Positions 1 to 7,455 of a DNA stretch of 33,194 nt are shown here, piece after piece (within the stretch, counting starts at the first letter, position 1; each line of letters begins with the position of its first letter). The position numbers were made by a program, and so were the translations under genes. The notes under the pieces are model-generated. The model worked only from the letters and a program-made list of their open reading frames with translations, did not search any database and was not told where the DNA came from. Where the stretch lies: the NCBI RefSeq assembly GCF_020630935.1, contig NZ_JAHDIG010000055.1:1-33194 (forward strand), in the 5' to 3' direction. Source of the DNA: Bernardetia sp. GTDB lineage: Bacteria; Bacteroidota; Bacteroidia; Cytophagales; Bernardetiaceae.

Positions 1-66
1 TAAAATTTACTCTACACTTCATTCAAGCTACTTTTTTCCATTCTTAAACAACTTCTATATTATTTA

Positions 67-639
67 TTACAAATAAAATTTTTTGGAATGAATCAAAACC
101 TCAACATCTTGTGGTACAAGATAACGAATAGATTTTTGTTCTTGAATAAGATTACGAATATAAGTTGCCGAAATATTGAGTAATGGAGCTTCTATACATT
201 TTACTTTTGGATGTGAATGAAACTCTGTTTTGGGAGTTCCCTCTCTTGGATATACCAACACACCATAATATTCTAAAATCTTCTCATGGTTTTTCCACTT
301 ATGAAAATGTGTTAAGTTGTCTTCTCCTATCAAAATTTGAAATTGATAATTAGGATATTTTTCTTGAATATAGGTAAGTGTATCAATAGTATAACTTGGT
401 TTAGGAAGAGAAAACTCTATATCACTCACATTTAGTTTTTCATTTCCAGCAATAGCAAGCCGAACCATATCATACCTATCAAACTCATGAAGAAGTGAAG
501 ATTTTTTTTTGTGAGGATTATGAGGAGAAACCACAAACCACACTTGGTCTAAATCTGAATTTTCTGCTATTGTATTAGCTGTAATTAAGTGTCCGACGTG
601 AATGGGATTAAAAGAGCCAAAGTAAAGACCTATTTTCAT
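67..639 (-). CDS. nadD: Nicotinate-nucleotide adenylyltransferase NadD
   Basis: Transfers AMP from ATP to nicotinate mononucleotide to give deamido-NAD, the penultimate cytoplasmic step of NAD synthesis. The 190-residue length is normal for the family. The N-terminus has the nucleotidyltransferase signature GSFNPIHVGH (residues 8-17, with the two histidines that bind ATP phosphates), and the C-terminal half has ISATYIR, the second family signature, which contacts the nucleotide. The start is an ATG directly before the first beta strand (MKIGLYFG). It lies 10 bp downstream of the gmk stop on the same strand, so gmk-nadD is probably one transcript, a common pairing in Bacteroidota. Identification is firm from the motifs. 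Confidence 0.96.
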   Translation of the reverse strand: MKIGLYFGSFNPIHVGHLITANTIAENSDLDQVWFVVSPHNPHKKKSSLLHEFDRYDMVRLAIAGNEKLNVSDIEFSLPKPSYTIDTLTYIQEKYPNYQFQILIGEDNLTHFHKWKNHEKILEYYGVLVYPREGTPKTEFHSHPKVKCIEAPLLNISATYIRNLIQEQKSIRYLVPQDVEVLIHSKKFYL

Positions 640-649
640 AGTTTGTATG

Positions 650-1225
650 TTATGCTTTTTTCAAAATAAATTCTTCCACAACTTGCTCGCTGTATCCTAA
701 GGCTTCACTTAATGAATCATTAATAATCACTTCATCAAAAAAAGGAGCAAATTCCATTTCAATTTCAGCTTTCTGTACTCTTTCTTTAAGCGTTTCGTCA
801 GTTTCTGTATTGCGTGAAATAAGTCTTTTACGAAGTTCTTTTATAGAAGGAGGTTGTACAAAAACAGCTAGAGCAGCATCTCCAAACTCTTGCTTGAGAG
901 CTACACCACCTTTTACATCGACATCAAAAACTACGACTTGCCCCATACTCCAAAGGCGTTCTACTTCGCTACGAAGCGTTCCATAATAAAGTCCATCATA
1001 GACTTGTTCGTATTCTATAAACTCTTGATTTTCTATTTTTTTTCTAAACTCTTCCACCGAAATAAAATAATAATCTTTATTTGGTTTTTCATACGGACGA
1101 GGTGAGCGAGTGGTAGCAGAAATTGAAAAACTCAAAATTTCAGGGTAAACACCTAGTAAGTGTTTGACGATGGTGGTTTTGCCAGCTCCAGAAGGGGCAG
1201 AGAAAATGATTAGCTTTTGGCTCAT
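650..1225 (-). CDS. gmk: Guanylate kinase Gmk
   Basis: Phosphorylates GMP to GDP with ATP in the cytoplasm. The P-loop APSGAGKTT follows the start within about 10 residues, and the GMP-binding segment TTRSPRPYEK...DYYF follows it in the usual order. The frame stays open upstream to a TTG at 1276, but the ATG at 1225 gives MSQKLIIFSAPSG, the standard N-terminus of guanylate kinases, and a normal 191-residue protein, so I use it. A candidate promoter -7 box lies about 90 bp upstream. It is the first gene of a two-gene unit with nadD. Confidence 0.95.
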   Translation of the reverse strand: MSQKLIIFSAPSGAGKTTIVKHLLGVYPEILSFSISATTRSPRPYEKPNKDYYFISVEEFRKKIENQEFIEYEQVYDGLYYGTLRSEVERLWSMGQVVVFDVDVKGGVALKQEFGDAALAVFVQPPSIKELRKRLISRNTETDETLKERVQKAEIEMEFAPFFDEVIINDSLSEALGYSEQVVEEFILKKA

Positions 1226-1314
1226 AAGGGATTGTAAAGTAGTTGCTTTATTGTTAATTAACTGATTTTTAACCAAAACAGTTTTAAAACATTTGCTTGC
1301 AATTATTTTACATA

Positions 1315-1322
1315 CAAAATTA
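1315..1322 (-). promoter_or_regulatory. Candidate -7 box for gmk-nadD
   Basis: Read on the minus strand this is TAATTTTG, an exact match to the Bacteroidota sigma -7 consensus TAnnTTTG, about 90 bp upstream of the gmk ATG. I see no TTG at the proper distance for the -33 box, so the call rests on one box only. A 7-bp hairpin (1341-1347 with 1358-1364) lies just upstream of it. Confidence 0.4.
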
Positions 1323-1418
1323 CGAAAAAATAACCACTTTATAGAGCTTTTTTAAAGGCTCTATGTAGTAAGTTGAAAATATAATTGAGGTAACAATAAG
1401 AAATGAAGTAGATTTTAT

Positions 1419-1426
1419 TAGTTTTG
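1419..1426 (+). promoter_or_regulatory. Candidate -7 box for the export permease
   Basis: TAGTTTTG fits TAnnTTTG and lies 57 bp upstream of the permease ATG. No TTG is found 17-23 bp upstream; the nearest, at 1385, is about 31 bp away. Weak evidence in AT-rich sequence. Confidence 0.3.
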
Positions 1427-1483
1427 TGATTCATTAAAAAAATGTATTCAGTATAGAAAGACATTACAACATTAAGAAATAGA

Positions 1484-2365
1484 ATGAATCAAAACCCTTC
1501 TCAAAACACTCCTGCTCTACCAAGCGATTATTGGACAGAAGAAATTGTGCCTACTGGTAGTCTTTTTGATTTAAAATTAAGAGAAGTTTGGAAGTATAGA
1601 GACTTGATATTACTTTTTGTAAAACGTGATTTTGTAGCACAGTACAAACAAACCGTTTTAGGTCCTACGTGGCATTTTATTGTCCCTTTTGTTACGACAG
1701 TTTTGTACGTAATTGTTTTTGGTAATATAATGAATGTTAGTACAGACGGCATTCCTCCGTTCTTATTTTATCTGACAAGTAATTTATCTTGGTCATTTTT
1801 TGCTAAGTGTTTGCAGGGAACAGCTACTACATTTTCTGCTAACCAACATATTTTTGGAAAAGTATATTTTCCACGCCTTGTTACGCCTATTTCAACAGTT
1901 ATTTCAGCTTTGCTCAACTTTGGAATCAGTCTTTTACTTCTTATTGGGTCGGTAGCTTATTTTTATATTTTCACAGATGAAAAAATAAGTCTTACCAACT
2001 GGATATTTTCTCTGCCTCTTCTACTTTTTATTAGTGGGTTGTTGGCACTAGGCTTAGGTATTATTATTTCTTCATTGACTACAAAGTATAAAGACCTAAC
2101 AGTTTTCATTAGTTTTGGTGTTCAGCTTCTAATGTTTTTTTCAGCTGTTTTATACCCATTGTCTCAAATTCCTGCACAATATGCTTGGGCTGCAAAATAT
2201 AATCCACTTGTTCCTTTGATGGAAGCCTTCAGAATGGCTTTTTTAGGAGCAGGAAGTGTAAAGTTCATAGATGTAGTTTACACAGGAATTTTAGCTGTGG
2301 TTGTCTTTATTATTGGAATCGTGATTTTTAACCGAACAGAGAGAACATTTATGGACACCGTATAA
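1484..2365 (+). CDS. ABC-2 polysaccharide export permease (Wzm type)
   Basis: A 293-residue inner-membrane permease of the family that exports undecaprenyl-linked O-antigen or capsule chains. Features seen: a cytoplasmic amphipathic N-terminus with the family motif RDFVAQYKQTVLGPTW (about 48-63), about six hydrophobic segments (near 62-84, 95-110, 134-164, 173-197, 207-226 and 262-283), the cytoplasmic loop motif KYKDL (201-205), and NPLVPLMEAFR (240-250), all typical of Wzm/TagG-like proteins. Such permeases need a Wzt-type ATPase, normally encoded next door. Here the next gene is pseB and no ABC ATPase occurs in the window. It opens the glycan block, but the 125-bp gap before pseB means co-transcription is not certain. 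The family is clear; the exact glycan exported is inference. Confidence 0.9.
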   Translation: MNQNPSQNTPALPSDYWTEEIVPTGSLFDLKLREVWKYRDLILLFVKRDFVAQYKQTVLGPTWHFIVPFVTTVLYVIVFGNIMNVSTDGIPPFLFYLTSNLSWSFFAKCLQGTATTFSANQHIFGKVYFPRLVTPISTVISALLNFGISLLLLIGSVAYFYIFTDEKISLTNWIFSLPLLLFISGLLALGLGIIISSLTTKYKDLTVFISFGVQLLMFFSAVLYPLSQIPAQYAWAAKYNPLVPLMEAFRMAFLGAGSVKFIDVVYTGILAVVVFIIGIVIFNRTERTFMDTV

Positions 2366-2455
2366 ATCAATGATAAATTATTAATTTTCAATGATAAATA
2401 GGGGCTTAATAGGGCTAAACATTTATCAAAATAACTTCAAAAACATTAACATCTG

Positions 2456-2463
2456 TATTTTTG
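2456..2463 (+). promoter_or_regulatory. Candidate -7 box for pseB and the nonulosonate operon
   Basis: TATTTTTG fits TAnnTTTG and would start transcription about 20 bp before the pseB ATG at 2491. No clear -33 TTG is seen upstream, so this is only a candidate. The 125-bp spacer after the permease gene, with its duplicated CAATGATAAAT word (near 2368 and 2389), would be a natural place for a separate promoter. Confidence 0.3.
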
Positions 2464-2490
2464 TTTTTTTACAGATATTCATAAAAATAT

Positions 2491-3534
2491 ATGTTAGACT
2501 TAAACAATAAATCAATTTTTATTACTGGAGGGACAGGCTCATTTGGTAAGAAATTCGTCAAGACTATTTTAGAGAAATATCCACAAGTAAAGCGCCTGAT
2601 TATCTTTTCAAGAGATGAACTCAAGCAGTTTGAAATGGCACAAACTTTTTCGCCTGCCACCTATCCTGCTATTCGTTATTTTATTGGAGATATTCGTGAT
2701 AAAGAACGTCTGATGCGTGCGTTACACGGAGTAGATATTGTGATTCATGCAGCAGCTTTGAAGCAAGTACCGACAGCAGAATACAACCCTTTTGAGTGTA
2801 TCAAAACAAATGTTTTGGGAGCTCAGAACCTCATAGAAGCCTGTATTGACTCTGGAGTAAAACAAGTCGTAGCTCTCTCAACAGACAAAGCTGCAGCTCC
2901 TATCAACTTATACGGAGCAACCAAACTTTGCTCAGACAAACTTTTTGTGGCTGCTAACAATATTGCAGGTAGCAACAAAATCAGTTTTTCAGTAGTGCGT
3001 TATGGAAATGTAATGGGTTCTCGTGGTTCGGTCATTCCATTTTTTATGAATAAACGCAGTGAAGGCAAACTACCTATCACGCATGAAGGAATGACACGCT
3101 TCAACATTTCTTTAAAAGAAGGTGTAGATTTGGTTCTTTTTGCTTTAGAGAATGCTAAAGGAGGAGAAATATTTGTTCCCAAAATCCCATCATATCGTAT
3201 TTTAGATGTTGCTGAAGCAATTGCACCAGAGTGTGAGAAAGAAATTGTGGGCGTTCGTCCAGGAGAAAAAATTCACGAAGAAATGATTACAGAAAGTGAT
3301 TCTATGAATACGATTGAGTTAGAAAATCATTTTATTATCGTTCCTAATGCTCCTTTTGCTTCTTATGAAGAGCAGGTCAATAAATACTTAAAATACCACG
3401 GAGGCAAACCAGTAGAAGATGGTTTTTCATACAGTTCTGGACAAAATACAGATTGGCTAACTGTTGAGGAGCTACGTGAACTTATTAAAGAACACGTAGA
3501 TTCTAATTTTGAAGCCTTTGAAGCAACAAGTTAA
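2491..3534 (+). CDS. pseB: UDP-GlcNAc 4,6-dehydratase (inverting), PseB
   Basis: First step of pseudaminic acid synthesis: converts UDP-GlcNAc to the 4-keto-6-deoxy-L-IdoNAc sugar nucleotide by 4,6-dehydration with C5 inversion. The 347-residue length fits the short soluble FlaA1/PseB type rather than the long membrane-anchored PglF type. Seen: the Rossmann motif GGTGSFG (13-19), the family segment SRDELKQFEM (40-49), the catalytic cluster TDK (131-133, Asp132/Lys133) and YGATK (141-145, Tyr141), the same order and nearly the same numbering as in FlaA1, plus RPGEKIHE near the C-terminus. It is followed directly by the aminotransferase PseC. PseB rather than LegB is a family assignment from these motifs. 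Confidence 0.93.
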   Translation: MLDLNNKSIFITGGTGSFGKKFVKTILEKYPQVKRLIIFSRDELKQFEMAQTFSPATYPAIRYFIGDIRDKERLMRALHGVDIVIHAAALKQVPTAEYNPFECIKTNVLGAQNLIEACIDSGVKQVVALSTDKAAAPINLYGATKLCSDKLFVAANNIAGSNKISFSVVRYGNVMGSRGSVIPFFMNKRSEGKLPITHEGMTRFNISLKEGVDLVLFALENAKGGEIFVPKIPSYRILDVAEAIAPECEKEIVGVRPGEKIHEEMITESDSMNTIELENHFIIVPNAPFASYEEQVNKYLKYHGGKPVEDGFSYSSGQNTDWLTVEELRELIKEHVDSNFEAFEATS

Positions 3535-3550
3535 TTTTACCTTTAAGTTT

Positions 3551-4732
3551 ATGAATATTACCACTACTTTTTCTATTCCTTATGGAAAACAGAATATCAC
3601 TCAAGAGGATATAGATGCTGTTGTAGAGACACTACAAGCAGATTTCCTAACACAAGGACCAAAGATAGAAGAGTTTGAGCAAAAATTTGCTGATTACGTA
3701 GGTTCAAAATATGCCGTAGCAGTTTCAAACGGAACGGCTGCACTTCATTTGTGTACGTTGGCTTTAAATGTAAATGAAAAAAGTAAAGTTATCACAACCC
3801 CTATCACTTTTGCAGCTTCAGCAAACTGTGTGCGTTATTGTGGTGGGGAAGTAGTTTTTGCAGACATTGACCCAAAGACAGCACTCATAGATGTAGAAAA
3901 ATTAGAAGAACTTTTAAAATCTAGTCCAAAAGGAACTTATGATGGAATTATCCCAGTAGATTTTATGGGTCTGCCTGTCAATTTAGAGAAAATCAAAAAA
4001 CTAGCCGATGAGTATGACTTATGGATTATTGAAGATGCTTGTCATGCCCCAGGCGGATATTTTGTAGATTCTGCAAATCAAAAACAAAACTGTGGAAATG
4101 GAAATTATGCCGATTTGGCTATTTTTTCTTTTCACCCAGTAAAACATATTGCCTCTGGAGAAGGAGGAATGATTACGACAAATGATAAAAACCTTTATGA
4201 TAAATTAATCAAACTTCGCACGCATGGCATAACTAAAAACCAAGACTTACTACAGGAAAACCATGGTAGTTGGTACTATGAAATGCAAGATTTGGGTTAT
4301 AATTATCGAATTCCAGATATTTTGGCTTCTTTAGGTATTTCACAACTTTCAAGAGCCGATGAGATGATGCAAAAACGCCAAGCCATTGCCAAGCGTTACG
4401 ATGAGGCATTCCAAAACTCTGAAGTTTGTTTTTTTCAGTATCCAAAAGATAAAGTTTTCCACGCCTATCATCTTTATGTTATTCAAGTAGAACAACGCAA
4501 AGAACTCTATGACTACTTGAGAGAAAACAATATCTTTGCCCAAGTACATTATATTCCTGTTCACACCATGCCTTACTATCAGTCTTTGGGCTACAAGAAA
4601 GGCGATTTTCCAAATGCTGAAAAATATTATGAATCTTGTTTGAGCCTTCCTATGTATCCAACACTTACCGAAGAAGAACAGAATTTTGTAATTGAGAAAG
4701 TATTAGAATTTGTAAAAAATAAAGTTGAATGA
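3551..4732 (+). CDS. pseC: UDP-4-amino sugar aminotransferase PseC
   Basis: PLP-dependent DegT/DnrJ/EryC1 family enzyme that aminates C4 of the PseB product, using glutamate as donor. The PLP lysine is in SFHPVK (Lys198) followed by SGEGG, and the cofactor-contacting motif EDACHAPGG lies at 161-169. The closest known pattern is the PseC-type SFHPVKxxxxGEGG. The frame is open upstream to a TTG at 3509 overlapping pseB, but the ATG at 3551 gives MNITTTFSIPYGKQNI, a normal family N-terminus, and 393 residues. The gap to pseB is 16 bp, so the two are almost certainly co-transcribed. A palindromic intergenic element follows its stop. Confidence 0.93.
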   Translation: MNITTTFSIPYGKQNITQEDIDAVVETLQADFLTQGPKIEEFEQKFADYVGSKYAVAVSNGTAALHLCTLALNVNEKSKVITTPITFAASANCVRYCGGEVVFADIDPKTALIDVEKLEELLKSSPKGTYDGIIPVDFMGLPVNLEKIKKLADEYDLWIIEDACHAPGGYFVDSANQKQNCGNGNYADLAIFSFHPVKHIASGEGGMITTNDKNLYDKLIKLRTHGITKNQDLLQENHGSWYYEMQDLGYNYRIPDILASLGISQLSRADEMMQKRQAIAKRYDEAFQNSEVCFFQYPKDKVFHAYHLYVIQVEQRKELYDYLRENNIFAQVHYIPVHTMPYYQSLGYKKGDFPNAEKYYESCLSLPMYPTLTEEEQNFVIEKVLEFVKNKVE

Positions 4733-4737
4733 GTTAT

Positions 4738-4782
4738 CGGTCTGACCTTAGTTCATTAGGTCAGTCTTGCTAGAGCAGACCG
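4738..4782. repeat. Palindromic intergenic element after pseC
   Basis: An outer pair CGGTCTG (4738-4744) / CAGACCG (4776-4782) encloses an overlapping inner pair TGACCT (4743-4748) / AGGTCA (4758-4763), so the RNA could fold as a branched hairpin. A T-rich run follows about 10 bases later (4790-4800), so partial termination between pseC and the next gene is possible. It could also be a dispersed palindromic element. Confidence 0.5.
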
Positions 4783-4828
4783 TAAATAGTTTGTTTTTTC
4801 TCTATTCTTAAACAACTTAAATGTATAA

Positions 4829-5707
4829 ATGATTTCTTCAAACAAATACATACAAAAATTAGGTATTGGAACTGTTCAGTTTGGTTTAGATTATGGAATC
4901 AGTAACAATACAGGCAAAGTTTCTCAGGAAGAAGTAAGTCAAATTCTACAACTCGCTAAAAAAAAAGGAATCTCATATTTAGATACTGCTAGAGCATACG
5001 GAGATAGCGAGCAAGTAGTAGGACAAAATATTTCTACTGATAATTCATTCAAAATTGTATCTAAGTTTTCTCCTAATACACAAAATATACAACAAGAAAT
5101 AGAGACTTCTTTACGTCATTTGCAAGCAGACAGTATTTATGCTTATCTGTTTCATGACTATGATACATTTATTAAATCTCCCTCTTTATGGGAAGAGTTA
5201 AAGGATATAAAATCACAAGGTAAAGTTAAAAAAATAGGTTTTTCGTTATATTATCCATCTCAATTAGAAACTCTTTTTGAAAAAAATATTGATTTTGATA
5301 TTCTTCAACTTCCTTATAATCTATTTGATAGAAGATTTGAATCTTATTTTGAAAAGTTAAATTCAAAAAATGTAGAAATACATATTCGCTCAGTGTTTCT
5401 ACAAGGTTTATTTTTTATGAATAAGAAAGATTTGTCTTCTCATTTTGATTCTTCCCTTGAAAAACTATCTCATTTACATACTTTAGCCGAAAAATATAAC
5501 CTCCAAAAAGCTACTTTACCTTTATTTTTTGTCCTGAATAACCCTAACATAGATATTGCTCTTTTAGGTTTGAGTGGAATTTCTGACTTAGAACAAAATT
5601 TAAGTATCATTGAAGAATTTGAAAAAATTGAGAAATTGGAACTAGACTTATCTTCTTTCAAAGAAGAAAAGGAGGAAATTATATTACCTTTTTTATGGAA
5701 AAAATAA
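4829..5707 (+). CDS. Aldo/keto reductase in nonulosonate cluster
   Basis: A 292-residue NAD(P)H-dependent aldo/keto reductase with the whole catalytic tetrad in place: Asp52 and Tyr57 in YLDTARAYGDSE, Lys79 in IVSKF and His109 in YLFHDYD. The N-terminal LGIGTVQFGLDYG is the usual first strand and turn. It sits between the PseC gene and an SDR/cytidylyltransferase pair. No canonical pseudaminic acid step needs an AKR, so it may modify a carbonyl on a precursor or on the side chain made by the neighbouring tailoring genes. That role is inference; the family is secure. Its stop overlaps the preferred start of the next gene by one base (TAATG). Confidence 0.85.
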   Translation: MISSNKYIQKLGIGTVQFGLDYGISNNTGKVSQEEVSQILQLAKKKGISYLDTARAYGDSEQVVGQNISTDNSFKIVSKFSPNTQNIQQEIETSLRHLQADSIYAYLFHDYDTFIKSPSLWEELKDIKSQGKVKKIGFSLYYPSQLETLFEKNIDFDILQLPYNLFDRRFESYFEKLNSKNVEIHIRSVFLQGLFFMNKKDLSSHFDSSLEKLSHLHTLAEKYNLQKATLPLFFVLNNPNIDIALLGLSGISDLEQNLSIIEEFEKIEKLELDLSSFKEEKEEIILPFLWKK

Positions 5708-6480
5708 TGAATTTATTATCACTATCACAGAAAAATGTATTGGTTACAGGTGGTTATGGCTACTTGGGAAAAGCAATTTGTGAAGGTTTGGCAGAAGCTG
5801 GTGCAAGTGTGGTAGTTTTAGCAAAATCAGAGGAGAAGTTTCAGACTGCCTTTGCAGAATCGCCTTTTAAAGCAAACATACATTTTCATACTTTTGATAT
5901 TTCAGATACTGATTCTATTCGAAAAGGATTTGAAGAAGTCAATAAGCAATTTGGAAAAATAGATGTGCTGATAAATAATGCTTTTTATTCTAAAGGACAA
6001 TCACCAGAAAAAATGAGTGATGAAGATTGGAATTATGGAATTGATGGCAATTTGAATGCTACTTACAGATGTATTCGGGAGGTAATTCCTTATTTAAAAG
6101 AAAATGGAGGAAAAATTATTAATGTATCTTCTATGTACGGTCTGATTTCTCCTGATTTCTCCATATATCAAGACAATAATTTTTTAAATCCACCTCATTA
6201 TGGAACAGCCAAAGCTGGAGTTCTACAGCTCACTCGTTATTTTGCCTGTTATTTAGGAAAAGATAATATCCAAGTAAATGCTATTACACCCGGTGCATTT
6301 CCAAGTGAGGAAGTACAAAAACACAAAGAATTTATAGAAAGTCTAAAAAATAAATCACCACTCAAAAAAATAGGCAAACCAGAAGATTTAAAAGGAGCTT
6401 TTGTTCTTTTAAGTTCAGAAGCATCTAATTTTATTACTGGACAAAACATTGTGATAGATGGAGGCTGGACAGCATGGTAA
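5707..6480 (+). CDS. Short-chain dehydrogenase/reductase (PtmA-like position)
   Basis: Classical NAD(P)-dependent SDR. From the ATG at 5707 it has 257 residues: dinucleotide motif TGGYGYLG (14-21), NNA of the central strand (near 90-92), catalytic serines in NVSSMYG (141-142), YGTAK with Tyr165 and Lys169, and a C-terminal FITGQNIVIDGGW typical of the family. A second in-frame ATG four codons earlier (5695) would overlap the AKR gene by 13 bp. I prefer 5707, which overlaps its stop by one base. SDRs occur beside nonulosonate cytidylyltransferases in other bacteria (PtmA beside PtmB in Campylobacter), but the substrate here is unknown. The stop overlaps the next gene by 7 bp, indicating translational coupling. 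Confidence 0.87.
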   Translation: MNLLSLSQKNVLVTGGYGYLGKAICEGLAEAGASVVVLAKSEEKFQTAFAESPFKANIHFHTFDISDTDSIRKGFEEVNKQFGKIDVLINNAFYSKGQSPEKMSDEDWNYGIDGNLNATYRCIREVIPYLKENGGKIINVSSMYGLISPDFSIYQDNNFLNPPHYGTAKAGVLQLTRYFACYLGKDNIQVNAITPGAFPSEEVQKHKEFIESLKNKSPLKKIGKPEDLKGAFVLLSSEASNFITGQNIVIDGGWTAW

Positions 6481-7304
6481 AACATAATGTAGGAATTATC
6501 ATACAAGCTCGTATGGGTTCGACACGTTTGGAAGGAAAAATTCTTTTCAAATTACCTTATAGAAGTTCTGTATCTGTATTAGAACAAATCATTCGAAGAG
6601 CAAAAGCTACAAAAAATGCAGATAAGGTAGTTGTAGCCTCATCTATAAATTCTGAAAATGATATTTTAGAAAATATTCTGAAAGATAAATGTTTACTATT
6701 TAGAGGAGATGAAGAAAATGTTCTATCTAGGTTTTACAGCATTGCTAAAGAAAATAATTTTGAAACAATAGTCAGACTGACAGCCGACAATCCTTGTTTT
6801 GACCCTATTTACATAGAAAAAGCAATCTCAGAACACATTTCTAATAACGCTGATTATACCTACACAAAAGGACTTCCTTTAGGTATGAATGTAGAAGTAT
6901 TATCTTTTTCGGCTTTAGAAGAAGCTCACCAAAATGCTTCAAAAAAAGCAGAGACAGAACATGTTACACCATATATTACTTCTAAGCCACAAAAATATAA
7001 ACTTCATTATCCTCAAGTGATTTCTAAAAAAGAAGAAATAGAAAAATGGCGTCTGACAATGGACAACCCAACAGATTATTCTTTAATGTGCTTACTTTAT
7101 GAAAATTTGTATAAAGATAATCCTCTCTTTGGCTGGAAAGAAATAAATACTTTTCTAAGTCAAAGACCTTGGGCAGTTGCTATCAATCAAAGCAATTTTC
7201 AAAAACAAATATTTACTTCTTTTGAAGAGGAAAAAACAACAGCTATTCAACTACTACGACAAAATGATTTGTTACATACTGCAAACTATCTAAATAAGTT
7301 ATAA
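6474..7304 (+). CDS. SpsF/PseF-like cytidylyltransferase
   Basis: A 276-residue nucleotidyltransferase of the SpsF family (COG1861 type), expected to activate the nonulosonic acid as its CMP derivative. The N-terminal nucleotide-binding loop is QARMGSTR (11-18) followed by a GK, and the metal-binding segment reads RLTADNPCFDP (101-111). These differ from the IPARGGSK loop of NeuA/PseF, so this is the SpsF branch rather than classical PseF. It is the only CMP-transferase candidate in the block and lies directly before the PseI synthase gene, so I infer it fills the PseF step. The start ATG lies inside the end of the SDR gene. Confidence 0.85.
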   Translation: MVKHNVGIIIQARMGSTRLEGKILFKLPYRSSVSVLEQIIRRAKATKNADKVVVASSINSENDILENILKDKCLLFRGDEENVLSRFYSIAKENNFETIVRLTADNPCFDPIYIEKAISEHISNNADYTYTKGLPLGMNVEVLSFSALEEAHQNASKKAETEHVTPYITSKPQKYKLHYPQVISKKEEIEKWRLTMDNPTDYSLMCLLYENLYKDNPLFGWKEINTFLSQRPWAVAINQSNFQKQIFTSFEEEKTTAIQLLRQNDLLHTANYLNKL

Positions 7305-7380
7305 TTTATATGTATTGAGGTAAGATTTTTATTTGTGATAGAATAAATATTCTATTTATTTTGAAAATAGTATGTCCACT

Positions 7381-7396
7381 ATGCTACTAGCATTTT
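7381..7396 (+). terminator. Weak hairpin with T-run before pseI
   Basis: ATGCT / AGCAT stem with a 3-base loop followed directly by six T residues, in the 151-bp spacer between the cytidylyltransferase and the synthase. The stem is only 5 bp, so this is at best an attenuator or weak terminator. The same spacer holds a perfect GAATA-AA-TATTC palindrome further upstream. Confidence 0.3.
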
Positions 7397-7455
7397 TTGC
7401 AGAGATACACATCATCAATTTTTTAGAGTACAATAAAATTTGAAATACTATTAAA

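Noticed and set aside
890-1105. Plus-strand open frame opposite gmk.
   Set aside because: Antisense of a clear gene; the translation is low-complexity and has no gene-like features.
1341-1364. Hairpin ATAGAGC/GCTCTAT upstream of gmk.
   Set aside because: Seven base pairs with no T-run after it, in the leader of gmk; not a terminator on either strand and nothing else supports a function.
3509-3550. Upstream TTG start for pseC, overlapping pseB.
   Set aside because: The ATG at 3551 gives the normal PseC N-terminus.
40-4818. 15-base match ATTCTTAAACAACTT at 40-54 and 4804-4818.
   Set aside because: One exact 15-mer match is expected by chance in AT-rich DNA of this size, and the flanks differ.
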